Shown here piece after piece: positions 8,352 to 16,027 of a stretch of 64,000 nucleotides of DNA; positions within the stretch are counted from its first letter, which is position 1, and each line of letters opens with the position of its first letter. Both the position numbers and the translations under genes were made by a program. The stretch is taken from assembly GCA_937883755.1 (NCBI GenBank), contig CAKZYA010000036.1, positions 1 through 64,000 on the forward strand. Direction: 5' to 3'. The notes beneath the pieces are model-generated. The model was not told where the DNA came from, made no database searches, and saw only the letters and a program-made list of their open reading frames with translations. Source of the stretch: an uncultured Flammeovirgaceae bacterium (lineage in GTDB: Bacteria > Bacteroidota > Bacteroidia > Cytophagales > Cyclobacteriaceae).

Positions 8352-10466
8352 ATGAAAACTACTATACCTTTTCTGGTTATTCTCGGTCTTTTTAACTGTA
8401 CCAGCCCCGACAGTACTATGATCACCTCGGTTCCTTCTCCCTCCGAAAACATTACCATTAATTTCTCCCTACAGGAGGATGGCACTCCATCGTACGAAGT
8501 CATGCGAGGCGAAACCCCAGTCATCCAACCGTCCACGTTGGGTTTTGAGTTTCAAAATCAAGCAGCTTTGATGAGTGGGTTGGAGATTACCGGAACGGAT
8601 ACTGGCTCAGACGATGAAACCTGGGAAATGCCTTGGGGTGAGCAACGAACGGTAAGAAATCGCTACAACGAGCTGGTAGTGCATTTGCAAGAGAAAGAAG
8701 CTCCCAACCGTCTGCTGGATATTTACTTTCGGGCGTACAACGATGGCGTAGCATTTCACTATCACTTTCCTGAACAGCAAGGAGTGGACAGCTTGATTAT
8801 CACGGATGAGAAAACCCAGTTTGCGCTTACTGGTGATCATACCTGCTGGTGGCAACCCGGCGACTGGGATATTTATGAGCATTTGTACAATACCAGTTCT
8901 TTCACCGAAATTGACGCTATTGCGAAACGTGACCATCCTGATTTGAACTCATCCTACATTCCTGAGAATGCGGTGAATACTCCAGTTACGATGCGTACTC
9001 CTGATGGGCTACACCTGAGTTTTCACGAAGCGGCTTTGATTGATTATGCGGGAATGACTTTACGGATTGACCCAGAAAATCTGCGAATGGAAAGCGGCCT
9101 GGTAGCCTCCGACCGATTGGGTTATAAGGTAAAACGGGTTTTGCCGTTCAGTACGCCCTGGCGAACTATTCAGATTAGCGAAGATGCCGCAGGACTGATT
9201 GAATCCAAATTGATCGTTAATCTAAATGAACCGAACAAACTGGGTGACGTAAGCTGGTTCACTCCCATGAAATACGTGGGTATCTGGTGGGAAATGCATC
9301 TTGGAATCTCTACCTGGGATATGGAAGGAACCCAGGATATGTCCACCTACACCACCGACCAAGTGACCGGAAGTAAACACGGAGCTACTACCGAAAACGC
9401 CAAACGCTACATTGATTTTGCGGCTGAAAATGGTATCAAAGGTTTGCTAGTGGAAGGCTGGAACACCGGCTGGGATCACTGGATTGGCTTCGAAGACCGC
9501 GAGGGCGTATTCGACTTCATCACCTCTTATCCTGATTACGACATTGAGGAAGTTGTACGTTACGGAAGAGAGAAAGGCGTAGAACTGATTATGCACCACG
9601 AAACCTCGGCGGCTCCGCGCACTTACGATCAACAAATGGATACGGCTTACGCCCTAATGCAATCGCTAGGGGTTCACTCGGTGAAGTCAGGTTACGTGGG
9701 GCCAATTATTCCGAAGGGCGAGTACCACCACGGACAATGGATGGTCAATCATTACAACAATGCTGCCATTAAAGCGGCGGACTATCAGGTAGCGGTAAAC
9801 GCCCACGAGCCGATAAAAGCTACTGGTCTACGACGAACCTACCCCAATATGATTGCTCGGGAAGGTTTGAGAGGTCAGGAATTCAACGCCTGGGCATCGG
9901 ACGGGGGTAACCCACCTGAACACCTACCAATAATTGCTTTCACCCGCATGCTCAGCGGTCCGATAGATTTTACTCCGGGAGTTTTTAATATCAAAATGGA
10001 GCCCTACAAGGAAGGCAATCAGGTGAATACTACTCTAGCTCATCAACTGGCATTGTACGTGGTGATCTACAGTCCGGTGCAAATGGCGGCTGACCTGCCC
10101 GAAAGCTACGAAGGCCAACCTGCCTTCCAGTTCATCCGTGACGTGGGCGTTAACTGGGAAAGGACTAAGGTGCTCAACGGAGAAGTGGGTGATTTCGTGA
10201 CTATTGCCCGTGAAGAGCGTGACACCGGAAACTGGTTTGTGGGTGGCATCACCAATGAAGAAGCCCGCACGGTTACGGTAAAGTTCGATTTTTTGGAAGA
10301 AGAATCGGAGTACCTAGTCCGGCTCTACCACGACGGGGCAGATGCGCACTGGAATGACAACCCCAACAGTATTGAAATTGAGAAAATAGAAGTCTTTCCC
10401 TCGAACGAAATGGAAATAGACATGGCTCCTGGCGGCGGCTTCGCTATCAGTTTGATAAAGCAGTAG
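8352..10466 (+). CDS. GH97 alpha-glucosidase (SusB-like) lipoprotein
   Basis: Glycoside hydrolase family 97, 704 residues from the ATG at 8352. The GTG at 8346 is less likely. A short signal peptide ends in LGLFNC, a lipobox. An N-terminal beta-sandwich (about residues 30-270), a catalytic (beta/alpha)8 barrel (about 280-560, from WWEMHLGISTWDM through GLLVEGWNTGWDHW) and a C-terminal beta domain can be recognised. The motifs IMHHETSAAPR and VNAHEPIK carry glutamates that correspond to the inverting, SusB-type catalytic apparatus, whereas retaining GH97 enzymes use Asp. It probably releases glucose from alpha-linked oligosaccharides in the periplasm. There is no adjacent SusC/SusD pair, so this is not a full utilisation locus. 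Confidence 0.9.
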   Translation: MKTTIPFLVILGLFNCTSPDSTMITSVPSPSENITINFSLQEDGTPSYEVMRGETPVIQPSTLGFEFQNQAALMSGLEITGTDTGSDDETWEMPWGEQRTVRNRYNELVVHLQEKEAPNRLLDIYFRAYNDGVAFHYHFPEQQGVDSLIITDEKTQFALTGDHTCWWQPGDWDIYEHLYNTSSFTEIDAIAKRDHPDLNSSYIPENAVNTPVTMRTPDGLHLSFHEAALIDYAGMTLRIDPENLRMESGLVASDRLGYKVKRVLPFSTPWRTIQISEDAAGLIESKLIVNLNEPNKLGDVSWFTPMKYVGIWWEMHLGISTWDMEGTQDMSTYTTDQVTGSKHGATTENAKRYIDFAAENGIKGLLVEGWNTGWDHWIGFEDREGVFDFITSYPDYDIEEVVRYGREKGVELIMHHETSAAPRTYDQQMDTAYALMQSLGVHSVKSGYVGPIIPKGEYHHGQWMVNHYNNAAIKAADYQVAVNAHEPIKATGLRRTYPNMIAREGLRGQEFNAWASDGGNPPEHLPIIAFTRMLSGPIDFTPGVFNIKMEPYKEGNQVNTTLAHQLALYVVIYSPVQMAADLPESYEGQPAFQFIRDVGVNWERTKVLNGEVGDFVTIAREERDTGNWFVGGITNEEARTVTVKFDFLEEESEYLVRLYHDGADAHWNDNPNSIEIEKIEVFPSNEMEIDMAPGGGFAISLIKQ

Positions 10467-10501
10467 ACTAACAATACTTTGATATTTAACAATAGATTGT
10501 A

Positions 10502-11308
10502 ATGCAGGAAATAAGAGAACTTGGCGAAGTTAGTTGGACATATGATGAAATTCGGAATTCAATACCTGATTTTCTAGAGATATACAAACAAAAGCCGATC
10601 GATGATAATCAGGGCGGAATGAAATCTCCTCATATGTTTGCAACCTGGTTTCTACTAAAAAAAATAAACCCTAAAAATGTAATTGAAAGTGGAGTTTGGA
10701 AGGGGCAGGGTACATGGCTGATCGAGAAAACATTACCAGATGCTAAAATCTACAGCATTGATTTGAATCTGTCTAAACGAGAATACTTATCAGAGAAAGT
10801 CATGTATTTCGATACAGATTTTTTTAACATAGACTGGTCTATCATTCAAGAGAAAGAAAATACTATTTTATTTTTTGATGACCATCAAAATGCTTTTGAA
10901 AGGATCAAAAAGTGTAAAGGTTTAGGCTTCAAGTATTATTTGTTTGAGGATAATTATCCTAGTGGACCAGGTGATTGCTATAGTTTAAAGAAAGCGTTTC
11001 AACATGCAGGCTTTGAGCCAGACTCAAAGGAAAGAGGGTTAAGCAAAATTATTAAGACCTTATTAGGAAAAACTAATAGGGTCGCACCTAATTCTAAAGA
11101 TGCTAGCTACTTAAAGAGGGTATTAGAAATATATTATGAATTCCCTCCAGTATTTATTAAAAAGAAAACTCGTTGGGGAGATAACTGGGACGGAGAGATT
11201 TATCCAACCCCACTACCTCTATATGAAGAAGTAGAACATGATTATCTTAGAGTATTCAGAGAAGAGGCAGATTCTTACACATGGTTGTGTTATGCTAAAA
11301 TAAGGTAG
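10502..11308 (+). CDS. methyltransferase-like protein in an AT-rich patch
   Basis: 268-residue cytosolic protein, not firmly identified. Residues about 60-90 (VIESGVWKGQGTWLIEKTL followed by IYSIDL) look like motif I and motif II of a class I SAM-dependent methyltransferase, of the kind found in CmcI-like or sugar O-methyltransferases. The segment ILFFDDHQNAFERI fits the acidic loop seen in that group. The C-terminal third (WGDNWDGEIYPTPLP) is not recognised. Codon use is markedly richer in A/T than in all neighbours, with many AAA, ATA, TTA and AGA codons, which suggests recent transfer. A strand-opposed gene remnant lies just downstream. Product and substrate are unknown. Confidence 0.6.
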   Translation: MQEIRELGEVSWTYDEIRNSIPDFLEIYKQKPIDDNQGGMKSPHMFATWFLLKKINPKNVIESGVWKGQGTWLIEKTLPDAKIYSIDLNLSKREYLSEKVMYFDTDFFNIDWSIIQEKENTILFFDDHQNAFERIKKCKGLGFKYYLFEDNYPSGPGDCYSLKKAFQHAGFEPDSKERGLSKIIKTLLGKTNRVAPNSKDASYLKRVLEIYYEFPPVFIKKKTRWGDNWDGEIYPTPLPLYEEVEHDYLRVFREEADSYTWLCYAKIR

Positions 11309-11351
11309 TATGCACTACTTATGGAAGTTATATGTCTGCATTGAAACAAAA

Positions 11352-11378
11352 AAGGCAGATTCGTAGTGAACCTGCCTT
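11352..11378 (-). terminator. terminator belonging to a lost minus-strand gene
   Basis: Stem AAGGCAG / CTGCCTT with a 13-base loop. On the minus strand it is followed by TTTTTT, so it reads as a terminator leftward. No intact minus-strand gene precedes it, only the remnant at 11414. Confidence 0.5.
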
Positions 11379-11413
11379 CTATCAAACATTGACCACGACT
11401 TTCTATAGGTGAA

Positions 11414-11490
11414 TTACTTTTTCACAAGCAGTACCTTCCCTACCAACTTAATGAAATAATAGCAGCGTAGAACATAAATTTTGGGCGATA
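11414..11490 (-). pseudogene. remnant of a T9SS C-terminal sorting domain
   Basis: Reading the minus strand, the frame ending in TAA at 11416-11414 gives ...IYVLRCYYFIKLVGKVLLVKK. This is close to the end of Bacteroidota type IX sorting domains, with their GxYxLR and VxKxLVxK strands. It is followed by a leftward terminator. Upstream the frame runs into the Crp-family gene on the other strand, so only the last 20-25 codons remain. It is interpreted as the tail of a deleted surface-protein gene. Confidence 0.4.
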
Positions 11491-11502
11491 TTCTTGAGTA
11501 AG

Positions 11503-12063
11503 ATGAGTAGAGAACTATTATCTGTTTTTGATTCCTTATCGGAAAAAGCTTTATCCGAGATTTTACAAATAAGCAGTACCATAAATCTTACAAAAAAGCA
11601 TCTCGTTCTAGAACCCGATAAATATTCTAATGACTTATTTCTAGTCTTGAAAGGCAGTCTTAAACAATACTATCTCAAAGAAGAAAAAGAGGTTGTGTTT
11701 AGGCTAATTGTGGAGGATGAATTCTGTTGTTCAGCGTATACATTGATTACTGGCGGCAAAACCTTTGAGTATATAGAAACTACCGAAGAGACTACGCTTC
11801 TTCGTATCAATTATCAGAAGCTCTCGCAGCTTTACAATGATAGGATAGATGTTGCTAATTTGGGTCGGCGTTTAGCCGAACAATACTTCGTGCACGAGCA
11901 AGACCGACTATTATCCATCGTATTCAAAACACCCCAAGAGCGATATTTGGCCTTTATGCAGAAAAATGGAAGCTTAGTTCAGCGGTTTCCATTAGGTACT
12001 ATTGCTTCTTTTCTGGGAATGACTCAAGAAACATTGAGCAGGCTACGCGCTAAGCGATTTTGA
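11503..12063 (+). CDS. Crp/Fnr-family transcriptional regulator
   Basis: 186 residues from the ATG at 11503 (the TTG at 11494 is possible). The cyclic-nucleotide-binding beta-roll occupies about residues 15-110 and the winged helix ends in IASFLGMTQETLSRLRAKRF, a standard recognition helix. It lacks the N-terminal cysteines of the Fe-S sensor FNR, and the ligand is unknown. Length is typical of Bacteroidota Crp-like proteins. Its stop codon lies inside a perfect FNR/CRP-type box, and the next gene, a small membrane protein, starts 63 bp later and is the obvious target. Confidence 0.85.
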   Translation: MSRELLSVFDSLSEKALSEILQISSTINLTKKHLVLEPDKYSNDLFLVLKGSLKQYYLKEEKEVVFRLIVEDEFCCSAYTLITGGKTFEYIETTEETTLLRINYQKLSQLYNDRIDVANLGRRLAEQYFVHEQDRLLSIVFKTPQERYLAFMQKNGSLVQRFPLGTIASFLGMTQETLSRLRAKRF

Positions 12064-12073
12064 TTTTGATCAA
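12060..12073. promoter_or_regulatory. FNR/CRP-type operator TTGAT-N4-ATCAA
   Basis: A perfect 14-bp dyad (TTGAT TTTG ATCAA) equal to the FNR consensus overlaps the stop codon of the regulator. The dyad centre is about 43 bp before the start point expected from the TATTTTTG box at 12096, close to the class II activator position. Confidence 0.6.
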
Positions 12074-12095
12074 ATAACTTCAATCGGTGACTTCT

Positions 12096-12103
12096 TATTT
12101 TTG
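12096..12103 (+). promoter_or_regulatory. candidate -7 element (TATTTTTG)
   Basis: Fits TAnnTTTG and lies 24 bp before the ATG at 12127. The upstream dyad is where the -33 region would be, so the promoter looks activator-dependent. Confidence 0.45.
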
Positions 12104-12126
12104 AGTGTATCAAATTCAAAGGTAAG

Positions 12127-12543
12127 ATGAACAGACAAGACAAAATTTTCTTTTTAGGCTACGGATTGGTCGTATGGTTTTTGGCTACAGTAAGCTTTAA
12201 ATTCATAGGTTTCGACGAAAACATCATGTGGTTGAATTTTTTACTACTTGTTGTTGGAATGCCCTTATTAAATATGGTAGGTTATCGCTGGCGTAAAGTC
12301 AGAGGTAATGATAAAGCAAAGGCTTCCGCTTTGTTCGCTTTTTCAGGAATGATGTTAGACTCCTTCATCATACTATTTTACCCTCATATCTTCACAGCGG
12401 ATCGCTTTTCTCTAATGCCGAGCGAGGGACATTATCTAGCTGCATGGTTATTATTCGGAAACAGTATCACATTTCTGACGGCTATTATTGCTTCAGAAAT
12501 AGAGGCGAGAAAAGTAAATACTACCCGTCAAGTTGTATCATAA
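12127..12543 (+). CDS. small four-helix membrane protein (DUF5367-like)
   Basis: 138-residue inner-membrane protein with four hydrophobic segments (about residues 8-27, 33-51, 65-85 and 103-123) and a short basic cytoplasmic loop YRWRKVRGNDKAKA. It resembles the DUF5367 family as far as can be judged by eye. Function is unknown. It is placed after a Crp-like regulator with a matching operator between the two genes, so it is likely regulated by it. Confidence 0.65.
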   Translation: MNRQDKIFFLGYGLVVWFLATVSFKFIGFDENIMWLNFLLLVVGMPLLNMVGYRWRKVRGNDKAKASALFAFSGMMLDSFIILFYPHIFTADRFSLMPSEGHYLAAWLLFGNSITFLTAIIASEIEARKVNTTRQVVS

Positions 12544-12576
12544 TGTTTTATCCTTGCTTAATAAAGCAATAGACTT

Positions 12577-13029
12577 TTAATAAGTAGCCTCTTTTGATTC
12601 GACGAACTCAAAATTCAAAAGTGGTTTTAGGTCAGGTGGTATCCATTGCCTTCGAGCTTTTTTGCTCATAAGCAGGTCTTTCCGATAATAACGAAGGGGA
12701 AAGCTTTTATCCAGGAAGGGTTGGTCATCCAACAAATCAATTCGAGCCGTAAGGTTGTTATCATCAAACATGAGTTGGTATTGGGCAAGCACTCGAATGT
12801 ATAATTCCGTAAGCGTTTCGTGGTAGCCTGAACGATCGGTGTTTTTCCCTCCGACGCTTACGTTGTAGTGCTTGATGCCTTCTTTAATGCTCTTTCGGGC
12901 TTGAGGTAAAGGTTGGTGGTAAGTATACCAAAGAGCCATCAGCACATGCGCCCGATGGTTCCACTTTGCGACAGGGTAAGTGCCTTGCTCAAATTCAGTT
13001 ACGAGGTTTTGTACTTCTTGGTATGTCAT
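12577..13029 (-). CDS. conserved hypothetical protein, coupled to lrp
   Basis: 150-residue soluble protein without a signal peptide and without a recognised domain. It has a conserved-looking motif KWNHRAHVLMALWY near residue 23 and is rich in Trp, Tyr and His, with LPLRYYR-like segments. Its start lies inside the end of the Lrp gene (35-bp overlap), so the two are translationally coupled and probably function together. Comparable proteins appear in Bacteroidota and Proteobacteria genomes without assigned function, to my knowledge. Confidence 0.7.
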   Translation of the reverse strand: MTYQEVQNLVTEFEQGTYPVAKWNHRAHVLMALWYTYHQPLPQARKSIKEGIKHYNVSVGGKNTDRSGYHETLTELYIRVLAQYQLMFDDNNLTARIDLLDDQPFLDKSFPLRYYRKDLLMSKKARRQWIPPDLKPLLNFEFVESKEATY

Positions 13030-13471
13030 AGTGGGGGCGATTAATTTCTTCTTTATAAGTGCTGAGTACCACCGTAGTACTCGTCCGAGAGATAGCGCGG
13101 TTGCGCTTAATTTTCTGGGTTAAAAGCGTTTCTAAAGCATCGGTATCTTCTACTAACACTTTCAGTAACAAGTCATACTCTCCGGCAATGTGATGGCATT
13201 CCAATACTTCGGGAAGTTCCATCAAATGGTCTTTTGCTTCATCAGAGATCGTATGATCAATCCACACTTGGATAAATGCGAGGAGATGTAATCCTAGTCG
13301 GTCGCGATTATAGCGAATGGTGTATTGCTCAATCATTCCCGACTTATCTAGTCTTCGTAATCGCTCAGTGACAGCCGGCAACGAGAGATGTATTTTGCGG
13401 GCGATTTCCGCTCCGGTCACCCGGGCATTGGCCGTAAGTTCATTAAGGATCTTAATATCTACTGCATCCAT
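12995..13471 (-). CDS. Lrp/AsnC-family transcriptional regulator
   Basis: 158-residue feast/famine regulator. The N-terminal helix-turn-helix is at residues 1-55 (MDAVDIKILNELTANARVTGAEIARKIHLSLPAVTERLRRL) and the C-terminal RAM ligand-binding domain at about 65-145, with the motif CHHIAGEYDLLLKV. It probably senses an amino acid. Nearby proline- and lysine-catabolic genes are candidate targets, for which family behaviour is the only support. It overlaps the hypothetical gene downstream and has a good -7 box upstream. Confidence 0.9.
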   Translation of the reverse strand: MDAVDIKILNELTANARVTGAEIARKIHLSLPAVTERLRRLDKSGMIEQYTIRYNRDRLGLHLLAFIQVWIDHTISDEAKDHLMELPEVLECHHIAGEYDLLLKVLVEDTDALETLLTQKIKRNRAISRTSTTVVLSTYKEEINRPHYDIPRSTKPRN

Positions 13472-13489
13472 TCTGTAATATCATTAAGT

Positions 13490-13524
13490 CAAAAATATAT
13501 AATGCCTAATAATAACGCACAAAA
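13490..13524 (-). promoter_or_regulatory. candidate promoter of the lrp-like gene
   Basis: Minus-strand TTTTG (13524-13520), 22 bases, then TATTTTTG (13497-13490), matching the Bacteroidota -33/-7 pattern about 20 bases before the ATG. The rest of the gap, 13525-13838, is AT-rich with no further recognisable feature. Confidence 0.4.
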
Positions 13525-13838
13525 TAGCTAAAATAACAGTACTTATTAAGAAAATATGTGAATGTGATTACTATTAGCTGGAATGACAGATAGATATATA
13601 CAATCTGGGAAACAGAATTAAGCAATAGCAACAAAAGATGAAAGTTGCTTTTTCATTGAGTTACACTTACGGCATCAAAAGTTTAGAAGGATGACAGATT
13701 GTTTTGCTATTTTACCTAGTGGTATTACTGTCACAGTAAATGGTTTTGATTGTCAAAAAAATCGATAACTTTCTGTTAATACAGGAAAAACATTCGTTAG
13801 ATACACGTTATACTAGGATACCAGTAATAATCAGCAGG

Positions 13839-15470
13839 TTACTTTCCCATAAATGGATAACGGAAATTGGTTGGCGGATCAAAAGTTTCCTTAATAGTGC
13901 GGGGCGATACCCAGCGGAGTAGGTTCAGTGCCGCTCCAGCTTTGTCATTTGTCCCTGAGCCACGAGCCCCACCAAAGGGTTGCTGTCCAACAACGGCTCC
14001 AGTAGGTTTATCATTAATGTAAAAGTTACCCGCCGAGTGACGTAGTTTCTGGGTAGCTCGTTGAATAGAGTAGCGATCTTGGGAGAAGATCGCCCCTGTC
14101 AGTGCATAGGGTGAAGTCTGATCTACTAACTCTAAGGTTTCTTCAAAACGCTCAGCTTGATAAACGTAAATGGTTACCACCGGACCAAAGATTTCTTCGC
14201 ACATAGTGGTATACTTAGGTTCTTGCGCTACCAACACCGTAGGCTGAATGAAGTAGCCTTTGGATTTATCGTATTCGCCTCCAGCAATAATTTCTACCAT
14301 CGGGTCGTCCTTAGCATTATCGATGTAGCCAGCAATTCGATCAAACGCCACTTCACTGATTACAGCACTCATAAAATTCTGAAAATCTGCTACATCTCCC
14401 ATTTTTATTTGCTCAATATCTTCCAGCACGTAGCCCTTAATTTCACCCCAAAGATTATTGGGCAGGTAGACTCGGGAAGCAGCCGAGCACTTCTGCCCTT
14501 GGAATTCAAATCCACCCCGGACAATGGCAGTTGCTACCGCTTTGGCATCTGCCGACGGATGAGCCACAATGAAGTCCTTGCCACCCGTTTCGCCCACAAT
14601 GCGAGGATACGAACGATAAGTGCTGATATTATTCCCAATGGTTTGCCACAGTTGCTGAAACACTTTAGTGCTTCCAGTGAAGTGCAATCCAGCAAAATCC
14701 GGATGATTGAATACGACTTCCCCAGCTACTGGCCCGTCTACGTTTACCAGGTTGATTACGCCATCAGGCACTCCGGCTTCGCGAAAGATTTGCATCAGTA
14801 GATTAGCAGAGTAGATTTGTGTTTCGGCCGGTTTCCAAACTACTGTATTTCCCATCATAGCTGGAGCCGACGGCAAGTTTCCGGCAATGGCGGTAAAGTT
14901 AAATGGAGTGATTGCGAAGATAAAACCTTCTAGCGGACGTTGCTCTACCCGATTCCAGACCCCAGCAGGCGAAATAGGCGGTTGCTGCTCGTAGATTTCT
15001 GTCATATACTTCACGTTGAAGCGCAGAAAATCTACAATCTCACATACCGCGTCAATCTCCGACTGATGGGACGTTTTAGATTGCGCTAGCATGGTTGCTG
15101 CATTCATCTGGTAACGATATTTCCCCGCAATCAAATCTGCCGCTTTGAGAAAGATGCTAGCTCTTTGCTCCCAAGCCATATTCTCCCAGGCATACTTAGC
15201 TCCCAAGGCAGCATTGATAGCCTGCTCTACGTGCGAGGCATCGCCCTCGTAATAATGCCCTAGTATGTGCTGATGATTGTGAGGGGGACTAAGCGGTTTT
15301 TTAGTCTCTGTTGTAATTTGCTCACTGCCGATATACAGTGGCACTTCCACTTGTTTTGCTTGTAAAGCAGTAAGTGTTGCCTCGAGAGATCCTCGCTCAG
15401 GAGTGCCAGGGGCGTAGGTATAAATAGGTTCGTTCGTCGGGGTAGGAACTTGATAAAATCCGGTAGACAT
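13839..15470 (-). CDS. pruA: L-glutamate gamma-semialdehyde (P5C) dehydrogenase
   Basis: 543-residue aldehyde dehydrogenase, the single-domain P5C dehydrogenase (ALDH4) type. It oxidises glutamate semialdehyde to glutamate with NAD, the second step of proline catabolism. The N-terminal FYQVPTPTNEP segment, the general base Glu in VGETGGKDF (about residue 290) and nucleophile Cys in FQGQKCSAASRVY (about 328) are seen, as is the C-terminal PFGGARGSGTNDKAG signature of ALDH4. Length agrees with the family. No proline dehydrogenase is adjacent. It reads toward the Lrp regulator, a plausible controller. Confidence 0.92.
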   Translation of the reverse strand: MSTGFYQVPTPTNEPIYTYAPGTPERGSLEATLTALQAKQVEVPLYIGSEQITTETKKPLSPPHNHQHILGHYYEGDASHVEQAINAALGAKYAWENMAWEQRASIFLKAADLIAGKYRYQMNAATMLAQSKTSHQSEIDAVCEIVDFLRFNVKYMTEIYEQQPPISPAGVWNRVEQRPLEGFIFAITPFNFTAIAGNLPSAPAMMGNTVVWKPAETQIYSANLLMQIFREAGVPDGVINLVNVDGPVAGEVVFNHPDFAGLHFTGSTKVFQQLWQTIGNNISTYRSYPRIVGETGGKDFIVAHPSADAKAVATAIVRGGFEFQGQKCSAASRVYLPNNLWGEIKGYVLEDIEQIKMGDVADFQNFMSAVISEVAFDRIAGYIDNAKDDPMVEIIAGGEYDKSKGYFIQPTVLVAQEPKYTTMCEEIFGPVVTIYVYQAERFEETLELVDQTSPYALTGAIFSQDRYSIQRATQKLRHSAGNFYINDKPTGAVVGQQPFGGARGSGTNDKAGAALNLLRWVSPRTIKETFDPPTNFRYPFMGK

Positions 15471-15687
15471 GAAGATTAAAAATTATGGGTTAAAAATTGG
15501 GTAAGTGTTATTGTTTTTAGTCCACAGACAACGGTTGACAGTCGTCTAGTGTTTTAGTACTACAGTGCGTAGTATTATTGTCGAGTAGCAGGGTGTGAGG
15601 AGAGCGTACTCTAGAACCTGCTCCGGGTGCCCAGCTCCACGCCTGCGTGCAAAGGTAGCCCTTTTCTTAGGAAAGAACCAGCTTACT

Positions 15688-15964
15688 CTCAATCTGTCAG
15701 AGCTTTTTCATAGAGACTTATAATTCCAAAAATAGACACTTTTGCTTGTTCATTTTTGTCTTGATCGCGCGGCGAACCGCACAAAAACGAACCGCACCAC
15801 GCGGTGGGCGCGGCGGCCGCCAAAAAATTCAAGCGGTCCCCGCCGGGAAAAATTCAATGCTTCCTCGCACAAAAGCCGACGCACGCTGAATTTTCAGGCC
15901 AGCGCACGAAATAACCGGGTATTTCCAGTGGATTATTTTTATTAAAAGACCGTGCTCAATCTGT
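15688..15964. repeat. perfect 10-bp target-site duplication around copy C
   Basis: CTCAATCTGT occurs at 15688-15697 and again at 15955-15964, directly abutting both ends of copy C. The stretch 15471-15687 upstream of pruA shows no other recognisable feature. Confidence 0.8.
15698..15954 (+). mobile_element. MITE-like element, copy C
   Basis: 257-bp element from CAGAGCTTTTTCATA to ATTAAAAGACCGTG, flanked by a perfect 10-bp duplication. Its interior from about 15725 to 15860 is nearly the same as copy B in reverse orientation, including the ATCGCGCGGCGAACCGC, GGGCGCGGCGGCCGCC and CGCCGGGAAAAATTCAA blocks. Its terminal repeats have diverged more than those of copy B. It is inserted just past a rightward-facing end of the surface-protein terminator. 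Confidence 0.8.
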
Positions 15965-15973
15965 TCTAACGTG

Positions 15974-16004
15974 AAAAAGCCCTAAAGTAATCCCTAGGGC
16001 TTTT
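15974..16004 (-). terminator. intrinsic terminator after the T9SS surface protein
   Basis: Hairpin AAAAAGCCCTA / TAGGGCTTTT with a 10-base loop and T-runs on both strands, 24 bp beyond the stop of the minus-strand gene. Confidence 0.75.
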
Positions 16005-16027
16005 CTGAACGTCAATTTACTGTGGCA

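Noticed and set aside
13740-13922. 60-codon plus-strand frame in the pruA/lrp gap
   Set aside because: Overlaps the pruA end, has no signal peptide or domain, and low-complexity start.
14157-14801. 214-codon plus-strand frame
   Set aside because: Antisense to pruA, whose conserved motifs span the same region.
15600-15690. Possible tRNA-like fold upstream of pruA
   Set aside because: A GGTTC-like loop was noted on the minus strand, but no acceptor stem or anticodon arm could be drawn.
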